Of a DNA stretch of 64,000 nt, positions 1 through 11,200 are shown piece after piece. Origin of the DNA: Mucilaginibacter phyllosphaerae (GTDB taxonomy: Bacteria; Bacteroidota; Bacteroidia; Sphingobacteriales; Sphingobacteriaceae). Below the pieces are notes generated by a model, which worked only from the letters and a program-made list of their open reading frames with translations, was not told where the DNA came from and ran no database searches. The translations under genes were made by a program, and so were the position numbers. Location: contig NZ_SNQG01000002.1 in the NCBI RefSeq assembly GCF_004378255.1, positions 496,001-560,000 on the forward strand, written 5' to 3'. Position 1 is the stretch's first letter; the number at the start of each line of letters is the position of its first letter.

Positions 1-244
1 TACATCCGGCAAGGTACACGGTATCATAACAGATGGTGACCTGCGCCGCGGCCTGGTGAAGTACGATGACATTTATCACCTGCCAATTACCAGCCTGATG
101 AACCCTAACCCTATGAGTATTAATGAGCATGAATTGGTTTACGATGCCGAGGAACTGATGATGAAGCATAAAATAACCACCTTGCTGGTACATAATGATG
201 CCAAGGTACTTACAGGCGTTTATCAGATCTTTAATCAGGCGTAG
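1..244 (+). CDS. kdsD: Arabinose-5-phosphate isomerase (KdsD/KpsF/GutQ family), C-terminal part
   Basis: Only the 3' end lies in the window; the frame is open from base 2 to the TAG at 242-244. The visible 80 residues are a CBS domain: the family-typical GIITDGDLRR comes first, then a second half with V-x-DAEELM and LLVH. KdsD/KpsF enzymes isomerise ribulose-5-phosphate to arabinose-5-phosphate, the first step towards Kdo for lipopolysaccharide; the SIS catalytic domain would be upstream of the window. The kdsB gene follows after 4 bp and kdsA overlaps kdsB, so the context strongly supports a Kdo operon. The CBS domain alone cannot exclude another CBS protein; the assignment rests on the ITDGDLRR motif together with the neighbours. 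Confidence 0.85.
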   Translation, partial: TSGKVHGIITDGDLRRGLVKYDDIYHLPITSLMNPNPMSINEHELVYDAEELMMKHKITTLLVHNDAKVLTGVYQIFNQA

Positions 245-248
245 CAAA

Positions 249-989
249 ATGAAGGTAATTATTGTTATACCCGCACGTTTAAAATCTACCCGGCTGCCGC
301 GTAAGGTGCTTTTAGATTTGGGCGGTAAACCGGTGATACAGCGTGTTTATGAGGCTTGCCAAAAAGCTACCCTCCATCACCAGATCTGGATAGCTGCAGA
401 CAGCAATGAGGTTTTTGATGTGTGCAAGGCTTTTACCCCAAACGTTATCATGACCAAAGAAGAGCATCCCAGCGGTACCGACCGTATTGCCGAGGTGATT
501 GAAACTATTGCCTGCGATATGGTAATAAATGTGCAGGGCGATGAGCCATTCTTTGATGCCGGGATTATTGACCGCCTGATAACTGCACTACAGCAAAGTG
601 ATGCCGTTATGGCCAGTGTTTGCGCGCCGGTACAAAACAACGGGGAATTAAATAACCCCAACCTGGTAAAGGTGGTTACAGATGTAAATAGTAATGCTAT
701 TTACTTTTCCAGATACGCCATTCCCTTTTCTCGGGATGCAGAGGTGGAAGAAACATCAGCTTATAAAAAGCATATGGGCGTTTATGCCTATAGGGCATCT
801 TTCCTTAAAAAGTTTATCACGATGCCCGTTTCTTTTTTAGAAAGTACAGAAAAACTGGAGCAGTTAAGAGCGATAGAGAACGGATATAAAATTAAAATGA
901 TTGAAGTAAAAGGTATAGAGAAGGGAATAGATACCCCGGAAGACTTACTGCTTGCACGGAAAAAAATAGAACAGAATGGCACTATATAA
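249..989 (+). CDS. kdsB: 3-deoxy-manno-octulosonate cytidylyltransferase (CMP-Kdo synthetase)
   Basis: This 246-residue enzyme activates Kdo with CTP to give CMP-Kdo and pyrophosphate, in the cytoplasm. The N-terminus has the family signature IPARLKSTRLPRKVL (residues 6-20), followed by NVQGDEPF near residue 97 and KGIDTPEDL near the C-terminus. The length is normal for KdsB. An upstream in-frame ATG at 195 would add 18 residues inside the preceding gene and put residues before the conserved MKVIIVIPAR start, so I use the ATG at 249, 4 bp after the kdsD stop. The last 14 bases overlap kdsA, which implies translational coupling. Confidence 0.97.
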   Translation: MKVIIVIPARLKSTRLPRKVLLDLGGKPVIQRVYEACQKATLHHQIWIAADSNEVFDVCKAFTPNVIMTKEEHPSGTDRIAEVIETIACDMVINVQGDEPFFDAGIIDRLITALQQSDAVMASVCAPVQNNGELNNPNLVKVVTDVNSNAIYFSRYAIPFSRDAEVEETSAYKKHMGVYAYRASFLKKFITMPVSFLESTEKLEQLRAIENGYKIKMIEVKGIEKGIDTPEDLLLARKKIEQNGTI

Positions 990-1755
990 TGATATTACCC
1001 AAAAACCTTTTTTTATTGTTGGCCCATGCGTTATGGAGAACCAGGAACTGCTTTACACCGTGGCCGAAAAGGTTGCCGAAATTGGCAGTAGATACCCGGT
1101 AACCGTAGTATTTAAATCATCGTTTGATAAGGCTAACCGTACCAGCGCACATGCATACCGTGGCCCCGGTTTAGCCAAGGGGATGGAGATGCTGAACAAG
1201 GTTAAAGAAAAATTCAGCCTGCCCGTTACTACAGATATCCATGAGCCATTCCAGGCGGCGGCTTGTGCCGAAGTGGTGGATATTTTACAGATCCCGGCAT
1301 TTTTATGCAGGCAGACAGACTTGCTGATTGCCGCAGCCGAAACAGGCAAGATAGTTAATGTTAAAAAGGCCCAGTTCTTATCCGGGCAGGATATGTTTTA
1401 TCCGGCGCAAAAGGTTAAAGATGCAGGTAACAACCAGGTAATACTTACCGAGCGTGGCAATTCTTTCGGTTATAACAACCTGGTGGTCGATTTCAGGAAT
1501 ATTTATGACATGAAAGAATTTGGTTACCCGGTATGTATGGATTGCACCCATTCGGTACAACGGCCGGGAGGTGCAGGAGGCAAAACCGGGGGCGACCGTA
1601 AATTTGTGCCTAATATGGCACATGCTGCCAAAGCATTTGGCGCCAGCGGCTATTTTATAGAAACACATCCAGACCCGGACAATGCCCTTAGCGACGGCCC
1701 TAATATGCTTTACTTAAAAGATCTGGAAGAGCTGATCAAATCACTCATCAACTAA
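976..1755 (+). CDS. kdsA: 3-deoxy-8-phosphooctulonate synthase (Kdo-8-P synthase)
   Basis: KdsA condenses phosphoenolpyruvate with arabinose-5-phosphate to Kdo-8-phosphate. The 259-residue protein is a full TIM-barrel KdsA: FKSSFDKANRTS (about residues 47-58), TDIHEPFQAA, PAFLCRQTDLL, ERGNSFGYNNLVVDFR and THSVQRPGG. The N-terminal motif is VGPCVMEN with a Cys; metal-independent enzymes such as that of E. coli have Asn at the equivalent place, so this enzyme probably belongs to the metal-dependent class. Its other expected metal ligands are visible in CTHSVQ, ETHPDPD and ALSDG. It starts inside the last codons of kdsB. Together with the two upstream genes it covers arabinose-5-P to CMP-Kdo except the KdsC phosphatase, which is not seen here. 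Confidence 0.97.
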   Translation: MALYNDITQKPFFIVGPCVMENQELLYTVAEKVAEIGSRYPVTVVFKSSFDKANRTSAHAYRGPGLAKGMEMLNKVKEKFSLPVTTDIHEPFQAAACAEVVDILQIPAFLCRQTDLLIAAAETGKIVNVKKAQFLSGQDMFYPAQKVKDAGNNQVILTERGNSFGYNNLVVDFRNIYDMKEFGYPVCMDCTHSVQRPGGAGGKTGGDRKFVPNMAHAAKAFGASGYFIETHPDPDNALSDGPNMLYLKDLEELIKSLIN

Positions 1756-1782
1756 AGTAGTATCGGCAAGCTTTTATCATCA

Positions 1783-2127
1783 ATGCAAAATTTTGCCTTT
1801 TTAACGGCGCTGCGGCCCGTATTGCATTACGGGCTGCACTTTGCTGCGCCGGGCTTGCTGGCTTATATTTTTTTTAGAGACAGGTGGCAAAAAGCATGGC
1901 TGATAATGATAGCTACCATGTTAGTTGATGCCGACCACCTGTTAGCTAAACCTATATTTGATCCTATGCGGTGTAGTGTGGGTTTCCATCCTTTACACTC
2001 ATATTATGCTGTAGGCGTGTATGTAGTGTTATTGTTTTTCCCTAAAACAAGGATACTGGGTGTCGGCCTGTTATTCCACATGCTTACCGATTTTGAGGAC
2101 TGCCAGTGGATAGGACTGGTAGGATGA
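1783..2127 (+). CDS. DUF6122-like small membrane protein
   Basis: The 114-residue product has three to four hydrophobic segments (roughly residues 15-30, 38-50, 70-87 and 92-105) and resembles the DUF6122 family of Bacteroidota, with the LHYGLHFAAPGLLAYIFF motif, an MLVDADHLLAKPIFDP motif and FHPLHSYYA. The conserved His and Asp residues (DADHL, FHPLHS, HMLTD) suggest a metal-binding membrane fold comparable to the YdjM-like membrane hydrolase group, but no activity is known. It begins 27 bp after kdsA on the same strand and may be cotranscribed; its 3' end faces guaD. The role in envelope biology is inferred only from position. Confidence 0.75.
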   Translation: MQNFAFLTALRPVLHYGLHFAAPGLLAYIFFRDRWQKAWLIMIATMLVDADHLLAKPIFDPMRCSVGFHPLHSYYAVGVYVVLLFFPKTRILGVGLLFHMLTDFEDCQWIGLVG

Positions 2128-2148
2128 AAGATAAAATGGTTTTGTAGT

Positions 2149-2628
2149 TTAATAATTATCTTTCTCGTCTGATATTTCCCATTGCTTAAATATAGCAAAG
2201 GCTTCGTTATGCATCATTTGTACAAATGGAAGTTTGCGTTTTTCCATAGGCAGTGCAAGTTCATCATAAATAAAATGATCGTCGAAACCAATATCAGCAG
2301 CATCCTTTTTGGTATTGGCAAAATATATTTTATCTATTCGTGCCCAGTATATGGCGCCCAGGCACATAGGGCAGGGTTCGCAGCTGGTGTAAATTTCGCA
2401 TCCCTCCAGGTTGTAGGTGCCCAGTTCCTGGCAAGCCAACCTAATAACAGATACTTCGGCATGCGCGGTTGGGTCATTTGTAGGTACAACGCGGTTGGCG
2501 CTACGGGCTATCACCATACCACCTTTAACAATTACCGCCCCAAAAGGGCCACCCAAACCCTGTTTAACATTGTATTCAGACAACTCAATTGCCATTTGCA
2601 TGAATTTTTCAGTTCCTTTATTTTCCAT
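2149..2628 (-). CDS. guaD: Guanine deaminase-type nucleoside deaminase
   Basis: The 159-residue protein belongs to the cytidine deaminase-like fold. Zinc and catalytic motifs are clear: DPTAHAEVSVIR (His ligand and proton-shuttling Glu) and TSCEPCPMCLGAIYWARI (two Cys ligands). GGPFGAVIVK near residue 27 and the C-terminal AADIGFDDHFIYDEL closely match Bacillus-type GuaD, which converts guanine to xanthine and ammonia. tRNA adenosine deaminase TadA shares the zinc motifs but usually lacks the GFDD-x-FIY segment, so guanine deaminase is favoured. It is transcribed alone towards the DUF6122-like gene; a terminator separates its start from the OmpH-like gene upstream. Confidence 0.85.
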   Translation of the reverse strand: MENKGTEKFMQMAIELSEYNVKQGLGGPFGAVIVKGGMVIARSANRVVPTNDPTAHAEVSVIRLACQELGTYNLEGCEIYTSCEPCPMCLGAIYWARIDKIYFANTKKDAADIGFDDHFIYDELALPMEKRKLPFVQMMHNEAFAIFKQWEISDEKDNY

Positions 2629-2641
2629 ATCGTTCTAAATT

Positions 2642-2675
2642 AAAAAAACCCCAGCTACTAAGCAGGGGTTTTTTT
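2642..2675 (-). terminator. Rho-independent terminator after the OmpH-like gene
   Basis: CCCC-A-GCT / AGC-A-GGGG hairpin with loop ACTA, flanked by an A-run on the left and a T-run on the right. The symmetric flanks mean it could work in either direction; on the minus strand it ends the OmpH-like gene and insulates guaD. Confidence 0.8.
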
Positions 2676-2725
2676 AATAATACTAAGTCTGCACATCAGC
2701 ATATACGCATCAGCACATTAATATA

Positions 2726-3322
2726 TTATTTTTTGTCTTTAGTGTAAGCGTCGTTTAATCTTTTAATCACATCATTCGTTACATCAAGGCTTGGGTCGCC
2801 GTAAAGTACGGTTGCGTTACCTTTTTGGTAGGTAAGTATCATTTTGTAACCCTTTTCTTTAGCGTAAGCTTTGGTAAAATCTACCAGTTTTTCGTAAAGT
2901 TTGGTTTGCTCGTTCATCTGGTCGCTTTGCACCTGCGCACCTGCATTTTGCTGATATTGCTGAAACTCCTGTCCTTTACGCTGTAAACGTTGCTCGGTAG
3001 CCTGGCGCTGGTCGGCACTCATAGTAGCGGCACCTTTCTGGTATTCTGCAACCTCGCGTTGTATAGCCTGCTGGCGCGTTTGTACATCACTTTGCGCAGC
3101 TTTGCTTTTATCTCCCAGGCGTTTGTCCATATCCTTAATATAATCGTACTTGCTTACTAACGAGTCCTGGTTAATGTAAACAATTTCGGGGGTAGCGGCA
3201 GTGGTACCTGCGGTGCTTGCAGCAGCAGCCGGTTTGGTTTCTGTTTTATTTTGGTTACAAGCAGATACACCTGCAGCAATTAATAATGCCAATACTGATT
3301 TTGTAACAATTGATGCCTTCAT
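2726..3322 (-). CDS. OmpH/Skp-family periplasmic chaperone-like lipoprotein
   Basis: From the ATG at 3322 the protein is 198 residues and begins with a lipoprotein signal (MKASIVTKSVLALLIAAGVSAC, lipobox GVSAC). An Ala/Thr-rich linker follows, then an OmpH-like domain starting at EIVYINQDSLVSKYDYIKD with a long Gln/Glu/Arg-rich coiled coil (about residues 75-145), ending in YKMILTYQKGNATVLYGDPSLDVT. Skp/OmpH proteins hold unfolded outer-membrane proteins in the periplasm. Here lipidation would tether the chaperone to a membrane. An in-frame codon at 3355 would add 11 residues before the signal peptide and is less likely. A TATATTTG -7-like element lies at 3353-3360 on the minus strand, about 30 bp upstream of the ATG. 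Confidence 0.88.
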   Translation of the reverse strand: MKASIVTKSVLALLIAAGVSACNQNKTETKPAAAASTAGTTAATPEIVYINQDSLVSKYDYIKDMDKRLGDKSKAAQSDVQTRQQAIQREVAEYQKGAATMSADQRQATEQRLQRKGQEFQQYQQNAGAQVQSDQMNEQTKLYEKLVDFTKAYAKEKGYKMILTYQKGNATVLYGDPSLDVTNDVIKRLNDAYTKDKK

Positions 3323-3352
3323 TTTAATTGTGTTTATCTTAAAAAATTTTGA

Positions 3353-3360
3353 CAAATATA
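3353..3360 (-). promoter_or_regulatory. Candidate -7 box of the OmpH-like gene
   Basis: Reads TATATTTG on the minus strand, matching the Bacteroidota TAnnTTTG consensus, with the ATG about 30 bp downstream. I see no TTG at the proper distance upstream, so this is a weak call. Confidence 0.35.
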
Positions 3361-3473
3361 ATCTTTCGTCACAAGTTTCCTAACCATTAATTAAGGATGT
3401 TTATTACGGGTCATATTTATCCACAATTGTACTTATGTTGCACATTGTTAAGCTTAATATGGCGCAAAAAACG

Positions 3474-3481
3474 TAAATTTG
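3474..3481 (+). promoter_or_regulatory. Candidate -7 box of gyrB
   Basis: TAAATTTG matches the Bacteroidota TAnnTTTG consensus, 22 bp before the gyrB ATG. The nearest upstream TTG (3445-3447) is 26 bp away, longer than usual, so only the -7 box is supported. Confidence 0.35.
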
Positions 3482-3497
3482 AGGGTTATTGTTTTAA

Positions 3498-5462
<1,965 letters not shown>

Positions 5463-5520
5463 TTGATGTACGGATTTGCGTATTTTAAATATGTAGATGT
5501 ATGTTTTAATTTCAATATAG

Positions 5521-5546
5521 CCCTGCTGAATAAGCAGGGTTTTTTG
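5521..5546 (+). terminator. Rho-independent terminator of gyrB
   Basis: CCCTGCT / AGCAGGG stem with loop GAATA, followed by a run of Ts, 58 bp after the gyrB stop. It abuts the 3' end of the convergent protease-like gene. Confidence 0.85.
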
Positions 5547-5547
5547 T

Positions 5548-5979
5548 TTACTTTAACTTTAAAACCTTCTTTCCAAAATCTATTACAGCGTTATATTTCA
5601 TTAATATATCGCTGCCTAAAACACCTAATACCTCGGGGTGGCCCATTTCACGATAGGCAATATTGATGGTGGATAGGTCAAGCACGGCAACTTCCAGTTC
5701 CGGGATCAGCATTTCGCCCATGCGGATGTTTTCGATTACAGCGGTTGACGACTGCATTGTATTGGTGCCCAGCCCGGTAGAAAGCCGCTCGCTTGCTACT
5801 ATTGCAGCTTGCTCATTAGCCTGTACCAACAGATCATGGTCAAATGCGGTGCGCGATGCGCCGGTATCCAGCACCACCTTAAACGGTTTGCCAAACACCA
5901 TGATATCCAGTACAGGATGAAAGCCATCGCCATGCAGATCAATAATATGGAGCGGAACGGTTATAGTTCTTTTAGTCAT
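5548..5979 (-). CDS. Retropepsin-like (clan AA) aspartic protease family protein
   Basis: The 143-residue protein has the clan AA catalytic signature VVLDTGASRTAFD (about residues 36-48) and a second-half motif VLGVLGSDILMKYNAVIDF with the hydrophobic-hydrophobic-Gly pattern. One catalytic Asp per chain implies activity as a dimer, as in retropepsins. There is no signal peptide, so it is probably cytoplasmic. I chose the ATG at 5979 rather than an in-frame TTG 12 bp upstream. The substrate is unknown. It lies just downstream of the tamL gene in the same orientation with a gap of about 57 bp, and may be cotranscribed with it. Confidence 0.8.
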   Translation of the reverse strand: MTKRTITVPLHIIDLHGDGFHPVLDIMVFGKPFKVVLDTGASRTAFDHDLLVQANEQAAIVASERLSTGLGTNTMQSSTAVIENIRMGEMLIPELEVAVLDLSTINIAYREMGHPEVLGVLGSDILMKYNAVIDFGKKVLKLK

Positions 5980-6036
5980 TTTTTGGGGCAACCCGATGGC
6001 ATTGCGTAATACGAGTACAAAATAAATAAACTACTA

Positions 6037-8289
6037 TTAAAACGGGTAACCGATAGCAATGTTAAAAATGGCATTTTTAAAGCTCGGGGTGATAGATCTG
6101 GTACCGCCGGCAGGTGTATATGGTTTAATAAGCGGGAAACCCAAATCGGTACGTAACACCAGTATCGAAGCATCAAACCTTAAACCAAAGCCCGCATCTA
6201 CTGCCATCTGGGTTAAAAAATTGGGGCCAAAAGTACCGCCCGGCTGGTGCGGTTTAGCGTTCCAGATGTTACCGGCATCGGCAAACAAAGCACCGTAAAC
6301 AATGCTGAACAGCTTTTGGCGCAACTCTATGTTAGCTTCCAGTTTAATGTCACCGCTTTGGTCGGCAATAAAACCGTTACCGCTTAATGGGGTAGGGTCA
6401 ACCGTGCCCGGGCCAATCGAGCGTGGCCTGAAGCCCCTTAAACTATTAGGCCCACCAATAAAAAACTGCTGGTTATAGGGTAAAATGGTAGAGTTGCCGT
6501 AAGGTAAACCCACACCTGCCAGTAAACGCGTGGCAATTTTGGTATTGGCACTCAGTTTATGGAAAAGCCTAATCTCGCTCTCTGCTTTAATATACTGATT
6601 GAAAATTGTACCGAACAAAGTTTTTGCCTTGCCGCCAAGCGTATCTGCACCGCTTAATAAACCATAAAGATTATTTGATAAACTTAGTTTACCTCGAAAG
6701 TAAAGGCTGTTGGTGCGGTAATCTTCGGTAGTATTATCATAAGTGTATGCATAGCTTGGGCCCAAAGTAAATTGTGGGTCAATTACGTGTTTAAGTGATG
6801 GATTTGAGGATTTTTTAATACTATCTGTATAAAGCTGTTGTACGTTACGGGGCTTAACAAACATAGCTTCCAGTATATTTAACTCGTGCAGTTTATGCTC
6901 ATCGCTTTTAAACTGGTAACCGAATGACCCGTTGAAGGAGTTTAACGAATACAGCTTTTCTCTTACTACAGAGGTATAGCCTAATGTTAAAACCGTACGG
7001 GGGATATAAGCATTGGATGATTTGATATTGAATGGGATCAGCCGCGGCCACGACAGGCTGGTTTGTACACCATATTGGTAAACGTTAAAGCCATTATTTT
7101 GGCCACCTACCTGTATATCTGTGCTACCAAATAAGGTAACGGTAAGCAATTCACCGCCTTTAAAGGCATTTCTGTTTCGCCAGCTTAAATTTAATTGCGT
7201 ACCGGTATAGTTGGCCGATGTGGTACGGCCAATAATCTCTGCCTGTAAAGATTTGCGCTTGTATGGGGTTAAAAAGTAGTAAATATCCAGCTTGGGCGAA
7301 TCGGGGGTTACATCTTCAAACTTGGTTTTTACATATCTGTAGGGGCCCAAATTAATAAACCTGTTCAACGAGTTATTGTGTATGGTGCGGCTGTAAGCAT
7401 CATTCGGGTGCAGTAAAACAGTATTGGCAAAAAGATAAGGCCTTACGGTTTTTCTGGGGTCGATAATATTATACCAGCGGTAGGGGGCCGCCTGGTCTAA
7501 CTTTAGCGAGGTATCTCTTAACGAATAGTTTGGATACACATAAATATTACGCACGGTATAAATTTCGCGTGCCCTGTCCGGCGTTTCAGGTTTTATCCTT
7601 ACCGTCATATCCACCTGGTGGTTTTCAATGGTACTGTCAACCCTTACGATCAGCTGCTCGGGCGCAAAGTAAAAAAAGCCTTCTTCCTTTAAACGGGTAT
7701 CTATGCGGATGCGTTCGTTTTTGATCACATCCAGATTATATTTGTCACCTTTTTTAAGCAGGGTTTGTTTCATGGTACCTTTAACGGCGGTATCCAGGCT
7801 GTTATCTGTAGCACCCGGAAATGTGATGTTACGGATGGTATATGACGGGCCGGGTAACGCAGTAAATACCGCTTTGGCAGTTTTTTCTTTACCAATGGTA
7901 TCACCGCTTACGGTAGCCTGAAAATAGCTGATGTTCTGCAACCGGTTTTGCATGATCTCGCTGTTTTTGGCCAGGTTTACCTGGCTAACCAATACCGGTG
8001 GCTCGCCATACTTACTCAGGAATTTTTGAATGAAGCCTTTACGGGCTTTAGTTTTGTAGTACAGCCACAGCTTTATCCTCATGCCCAGTAAAGACGAGTT
8101 GGGCTTTGGCCTGATATAGGTTTTAAGTTCAGAACTTAAGGCTTTAGCATCGCCTTTGGATATCACTTTATCATCAACTTTAACAGTGCCGCCGGTATAT
8201 AGCTTTTGGCCGGGGGCAAGGTATTTAGTAGTGCTGCAGGCATTTAACAATACCGCAAGTAACAATAAATATATTATACGTTTGATCAT
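6037..8289 (-). CDS. tamL: TamL: TamA/BamA-like outer-membrane lipoprotein
   Basis: The 750-residue protein has a lipoprotein signal (lipobox LLNAC, Cys18), POTRA-like repeats over about residues 30-340 (for example ISYFQATVSGDT and YTIRNITFPGATDN) and a C-terminal 16-strand Omp85 barrel. The barrel includes the family-typical FIGGPNSLRGFRPRSIGPG segment (L6 loop RGF motif), GDIKLEANIELRQKLF and the terminal FKNAIFNIAIGYPF. Omp85 proteins insert or translocate substrates across the outer membrane. In Bacteroidota a lipidated TamA-like protein, TamL, pairs with TamB. Its ATG overlaps the tamB stop in an ATGA, showing tight coupling. BamA is the alternative, but BamA is not lipidated and is not normally coupled to tamB. 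Confidence 0.9.
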   Translation of the reverse strand: MIKRIIYLLLLAVLLNACSTTKYLAPGQKLYTGGTVKVDDKVISKGDAKALSSELKTYIRPKPNSSLLGMRIKLWLYYKTKARKGFIQKFLSKYGEPPVLVSQVNLAKNSEIMQNRLQNISYFQATVSGDTIGKEKTAKAVFTALPGPSYTIRNITFPGATDNSLDTAVKGTMKQTLLKKGDKYNLDVIKNERIRIDTRLKEEGFFYFAPEQLIVRVDSTIENHQVDMTVRIKPETPDRAREIYTVRNIYVYPNYSLRDTSLKLDQAAPYRWYNIIDPRKTVRPYLFANTVLLHPNDAYSRTIHNNSLNRFINLGPYRYVKTKFEDVTPDSPKLDIYYFLTPYKRKSLQAEIIGRTTSANYTGTQLNLSWRNRNAFKGGELLTVTLFGSTDIQVGGQNNGFNVYQYGVQTSLSWPRLIPFNIKSSNAYIPRTVLTLGYTSVVREKLYSLNSFNGSFGYQFKSDEHKLHELNILEAMFVKPRNVQQLYTDSIKKSSNPSLKHVIDPQFTLGPSYAYTYDNTTEDYRTNSLYFRGKLSLSNNLYGLLSGADTLGGKAKTLFGTIFNQYIKAESEIRLFHKLSANTKIATRLLAGVGLPYGNSTILPYNQQFFIGGPNSLRGFRPRSIGPGTVDPTPLSGNGFIADQSGDIKLEANIELRQKLFSIVYGALFADAGNIWNAKPHQPGGTFGPNFLTQMAVDAGFGLRFDASILVLRTDLGFPLIKPYTPAGGTRSITPSFKNAIFNIAIGYPF

Positions 8290-11200
8290 AAAGTTGTGGT
8301 CTGGGTCTTGGTTCTTTCCTCTTTTTCTTTTTGCTGCGACGCTTTTTCCTGTTCTTCTTTCCGCTTTTGCTCTTCCCGGTAGCGTTTACGCATGGCTTTT
8401 TCTTCTTCGGTACGTTTGCGGAAGATCTCGCGGAAGCGGTTATAGTCTACCGTTAGCGCAAAACCAACGCCGGTTTCCACTATCTGGCCCTGTATCACCA
8501 CAAATTCGTCTTTACGGTATGCGCGCAGGGTGTAGCGGCCGTCTTTACTCAGTTTGTAATTAACCGATACGTTACCCGCAATGTTTGATGTTTTTTGCCC
8601 GGCCTGTGCACCTTCGATATTAAAGTTATTGCCTACGCTAACGGTCAGCCTGTCGTTCAGGAATCGTTTGGAGAGCCCTATATTCAGGTCTGTCCGGTTG
8701 GTTGCCGTGCCGGATGAATAATCTTCGCCGGATGTAACGCCAAAGTTAAGGTCTACCCCGGTTATCAGGTCGCCGGCCAGGTTATTCAGCTGATCGGTAA
8801 GCAAGCCGCTTACGCTGTTACGGATAGCGCCTTCCACACCTGCATTACCGCCCTGGCTTTGCAGCGGGTTATCGCCAATAAAGTGGCCCAGTACTAAAAC
8901 GCCCAGTACCTGTTTGTTCAGTTCGTTAGGATCCTGCCTAACCTGGGCAAGGCGCGCTTCAACGGTGTTAGTTACTTCGGCAGCCACGTTATAGTTACTA
9001 TCCGGCAGGGTAATATCAAAACTGATGTTTGGTTTAAGCAGTTCGTTCCGTAAGTTCAGGTTCACGTTAAACGGCAGCTTTTGCTTGTACTGGGTAGAGT
9101 TTTGATCGGTAAGCTGGTTAGCAACCAGGTCTATCGGTGGTACATTGGCTACGTAAATAGCGGTAAGATCTATATTAGCACTGGTAGGGTCGCCTGTCCA
9201 GGTGATGGTGCTACCTTGTTTAAAGTTGAATTTACGCGATACCGTGGCATAGGATAAGTTGTACGAGCCCTGGTTTACTATATAGGTACCGGTAAGGCTG
9301 GTTTTGCCGCTTGGGTCTATGCCACCGCTTAAATGTGCCTCGCCTTTCAGGTGTACAACATCGCCGTTACGTTCATCAACTACAATGGTAAAGTTGGCAT
9401 TCTTATCGATATTTACAGTGGCGTTTACATCCAGGCCGGTAATTTCTGATTGTTTCAACGAGTCCAGCTGTTTTGCCAGCAATATCGAATCCATTTTCGG
9501 TGCGCTGGCATCATAAAATTCTACCACGCCTTTGCGGTCTTCCACACCCGGGTCTGCAGTTGGCAGTACAAAGGTCATATCTGTTTTTTCGTTTACGGTG
9601 AGGGTTGCATCCACAACCGGCTTGGCCATGTCGCCCCGTATTTTAATATTGGCATCCATAAACAGCTTGCCATAAAATAATTGGTTATCTGCCTTGGTAG
9701 AATTGATCATCCTGAAATTATCTGCACGGATGTTCATGCCGAATTTAAAATCGGTGTAGGTTTTAGTATAGATAGATCCTGTGATAATTGCTTTGCTGTT
9801 GGTAGAATCCACCAGCGTGAAATCGTTAAAACGGATCCCCTCGTCATTAAACGTAATACTTTCCTGCGGCATAGTAAAGTAAGAGTTAAGCATAGATACG
9901 TTAAAGCCTACCTTGTTAAAGTTTATATTACCCCTGATGGCCGGTGCAGCCGTTGTGCCGGTTATTTTTAACTGGCCGGTAATGTCTCCGGTAGCGTTGC
10001 GGATAGAGCCAAAGCTGAAGCCCTGGATGCTTTGCATGCTTAGTTTAACAATATTCAGGTTCATATCAAACCTGCTGGATGGTGATGTGTAATAAAAGCC
10101 GTTCAGATCTACCTGGTTACCACGGCCGGTAATGCTCATTTCGGCTGCATAGGCATTTGCGGTTTGGTTATTTACCTTTACAGCTATGTTACCCACGGTG
10201 TCGCCTCTAAAGCTAAAATCGCTTACGTTGATAGCCGAGGTAAATACCGGCGATTTCTGGAAATTGCTAACCACCGCATTACCGTTAATAGTGCCGCCTA
10301 TAAGTAAAGAATCCTGTTTGGCCAGTTTGGTTAGTGTTTCTATCTTAAAGTTTTTAAAATCAACAGTGATGGGGGAATTCATACCGCCCGAACTATTGGC
10401 ACTAAGCACCTGGTTGCTGTTTGTAATGGCAAAGTTGCGGGCAAGGATACCTTTAGTGCCAAATTGCAGGGCATTGTCTGCACTAACCGACCACGGGGTA
10501 TAATCAAGCAGCAAGCCGTTTTGCAGAAAACTGAACTGGTATTCGCCGGGGAGGGCGCTAAATTCGCCGGCTATGCGGTAACGTTCCTTTCTTAATTTAT
10601 CGCGTACCTGCAGGTTAATGCCCAGCTTATTGTTTTGGGCCGCCCCTGTAACACTTGGGAACAACAGATCGAGCGAAGAACCTACTTTGATCTCGTCGAC
10701 AGTTAAGGCATAGTTAAGCGAATTATTGCCTGTATTAATGGCCAGTTTAAAATTGTTAACCGTATTGGTGCCATAAATAATACGTGGCGAAGAGCCGTTA
10801 ACAACCAACTCGCCGGCCTCACTGTTAAACCGACCGTTAAATATAACAGGGTCAAGCTGTTTCAGGTCGGGGGCAAATTTGCTAACCAACGGCGTTTTAA
10901 CAAATCGGGCATCAAACGTAAAATGCTGCGGCGAGTATTTAACCTTTGGCCCGGCTTTAGTGCCTGCTGCCAAATTCATATCGTAATATTTGTTGATCAC
11001 ATCCTGTATGGCGGGTGCAATTTGGGTTAGCTTGTATTTACCTGCCATGTGCGCATAAAACATAGGTGTTTTTAAACGCAGGGTGCTGCTGTCGGCAGTG
11101 GCGGTTGAGATGAGGTTTACGCTATCTAATGCAATACGGTCGCCCTTATTAACTACCAGCAGGTCGGTTGCCAGTATGTTGGCGTTCAGATAATCCGGGT

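Noticed and set aside
195..248. Earlier ATG for kdsB
   Set aside because: It lies within the kdsD coding region and adds residues ahead of the conserved N-terminus of the family.
2182..2643. 153-codon open frame on the plus strand
   Set aside because: Antisense to the guanine deaminase gene and spans its terminator; no domain seen.
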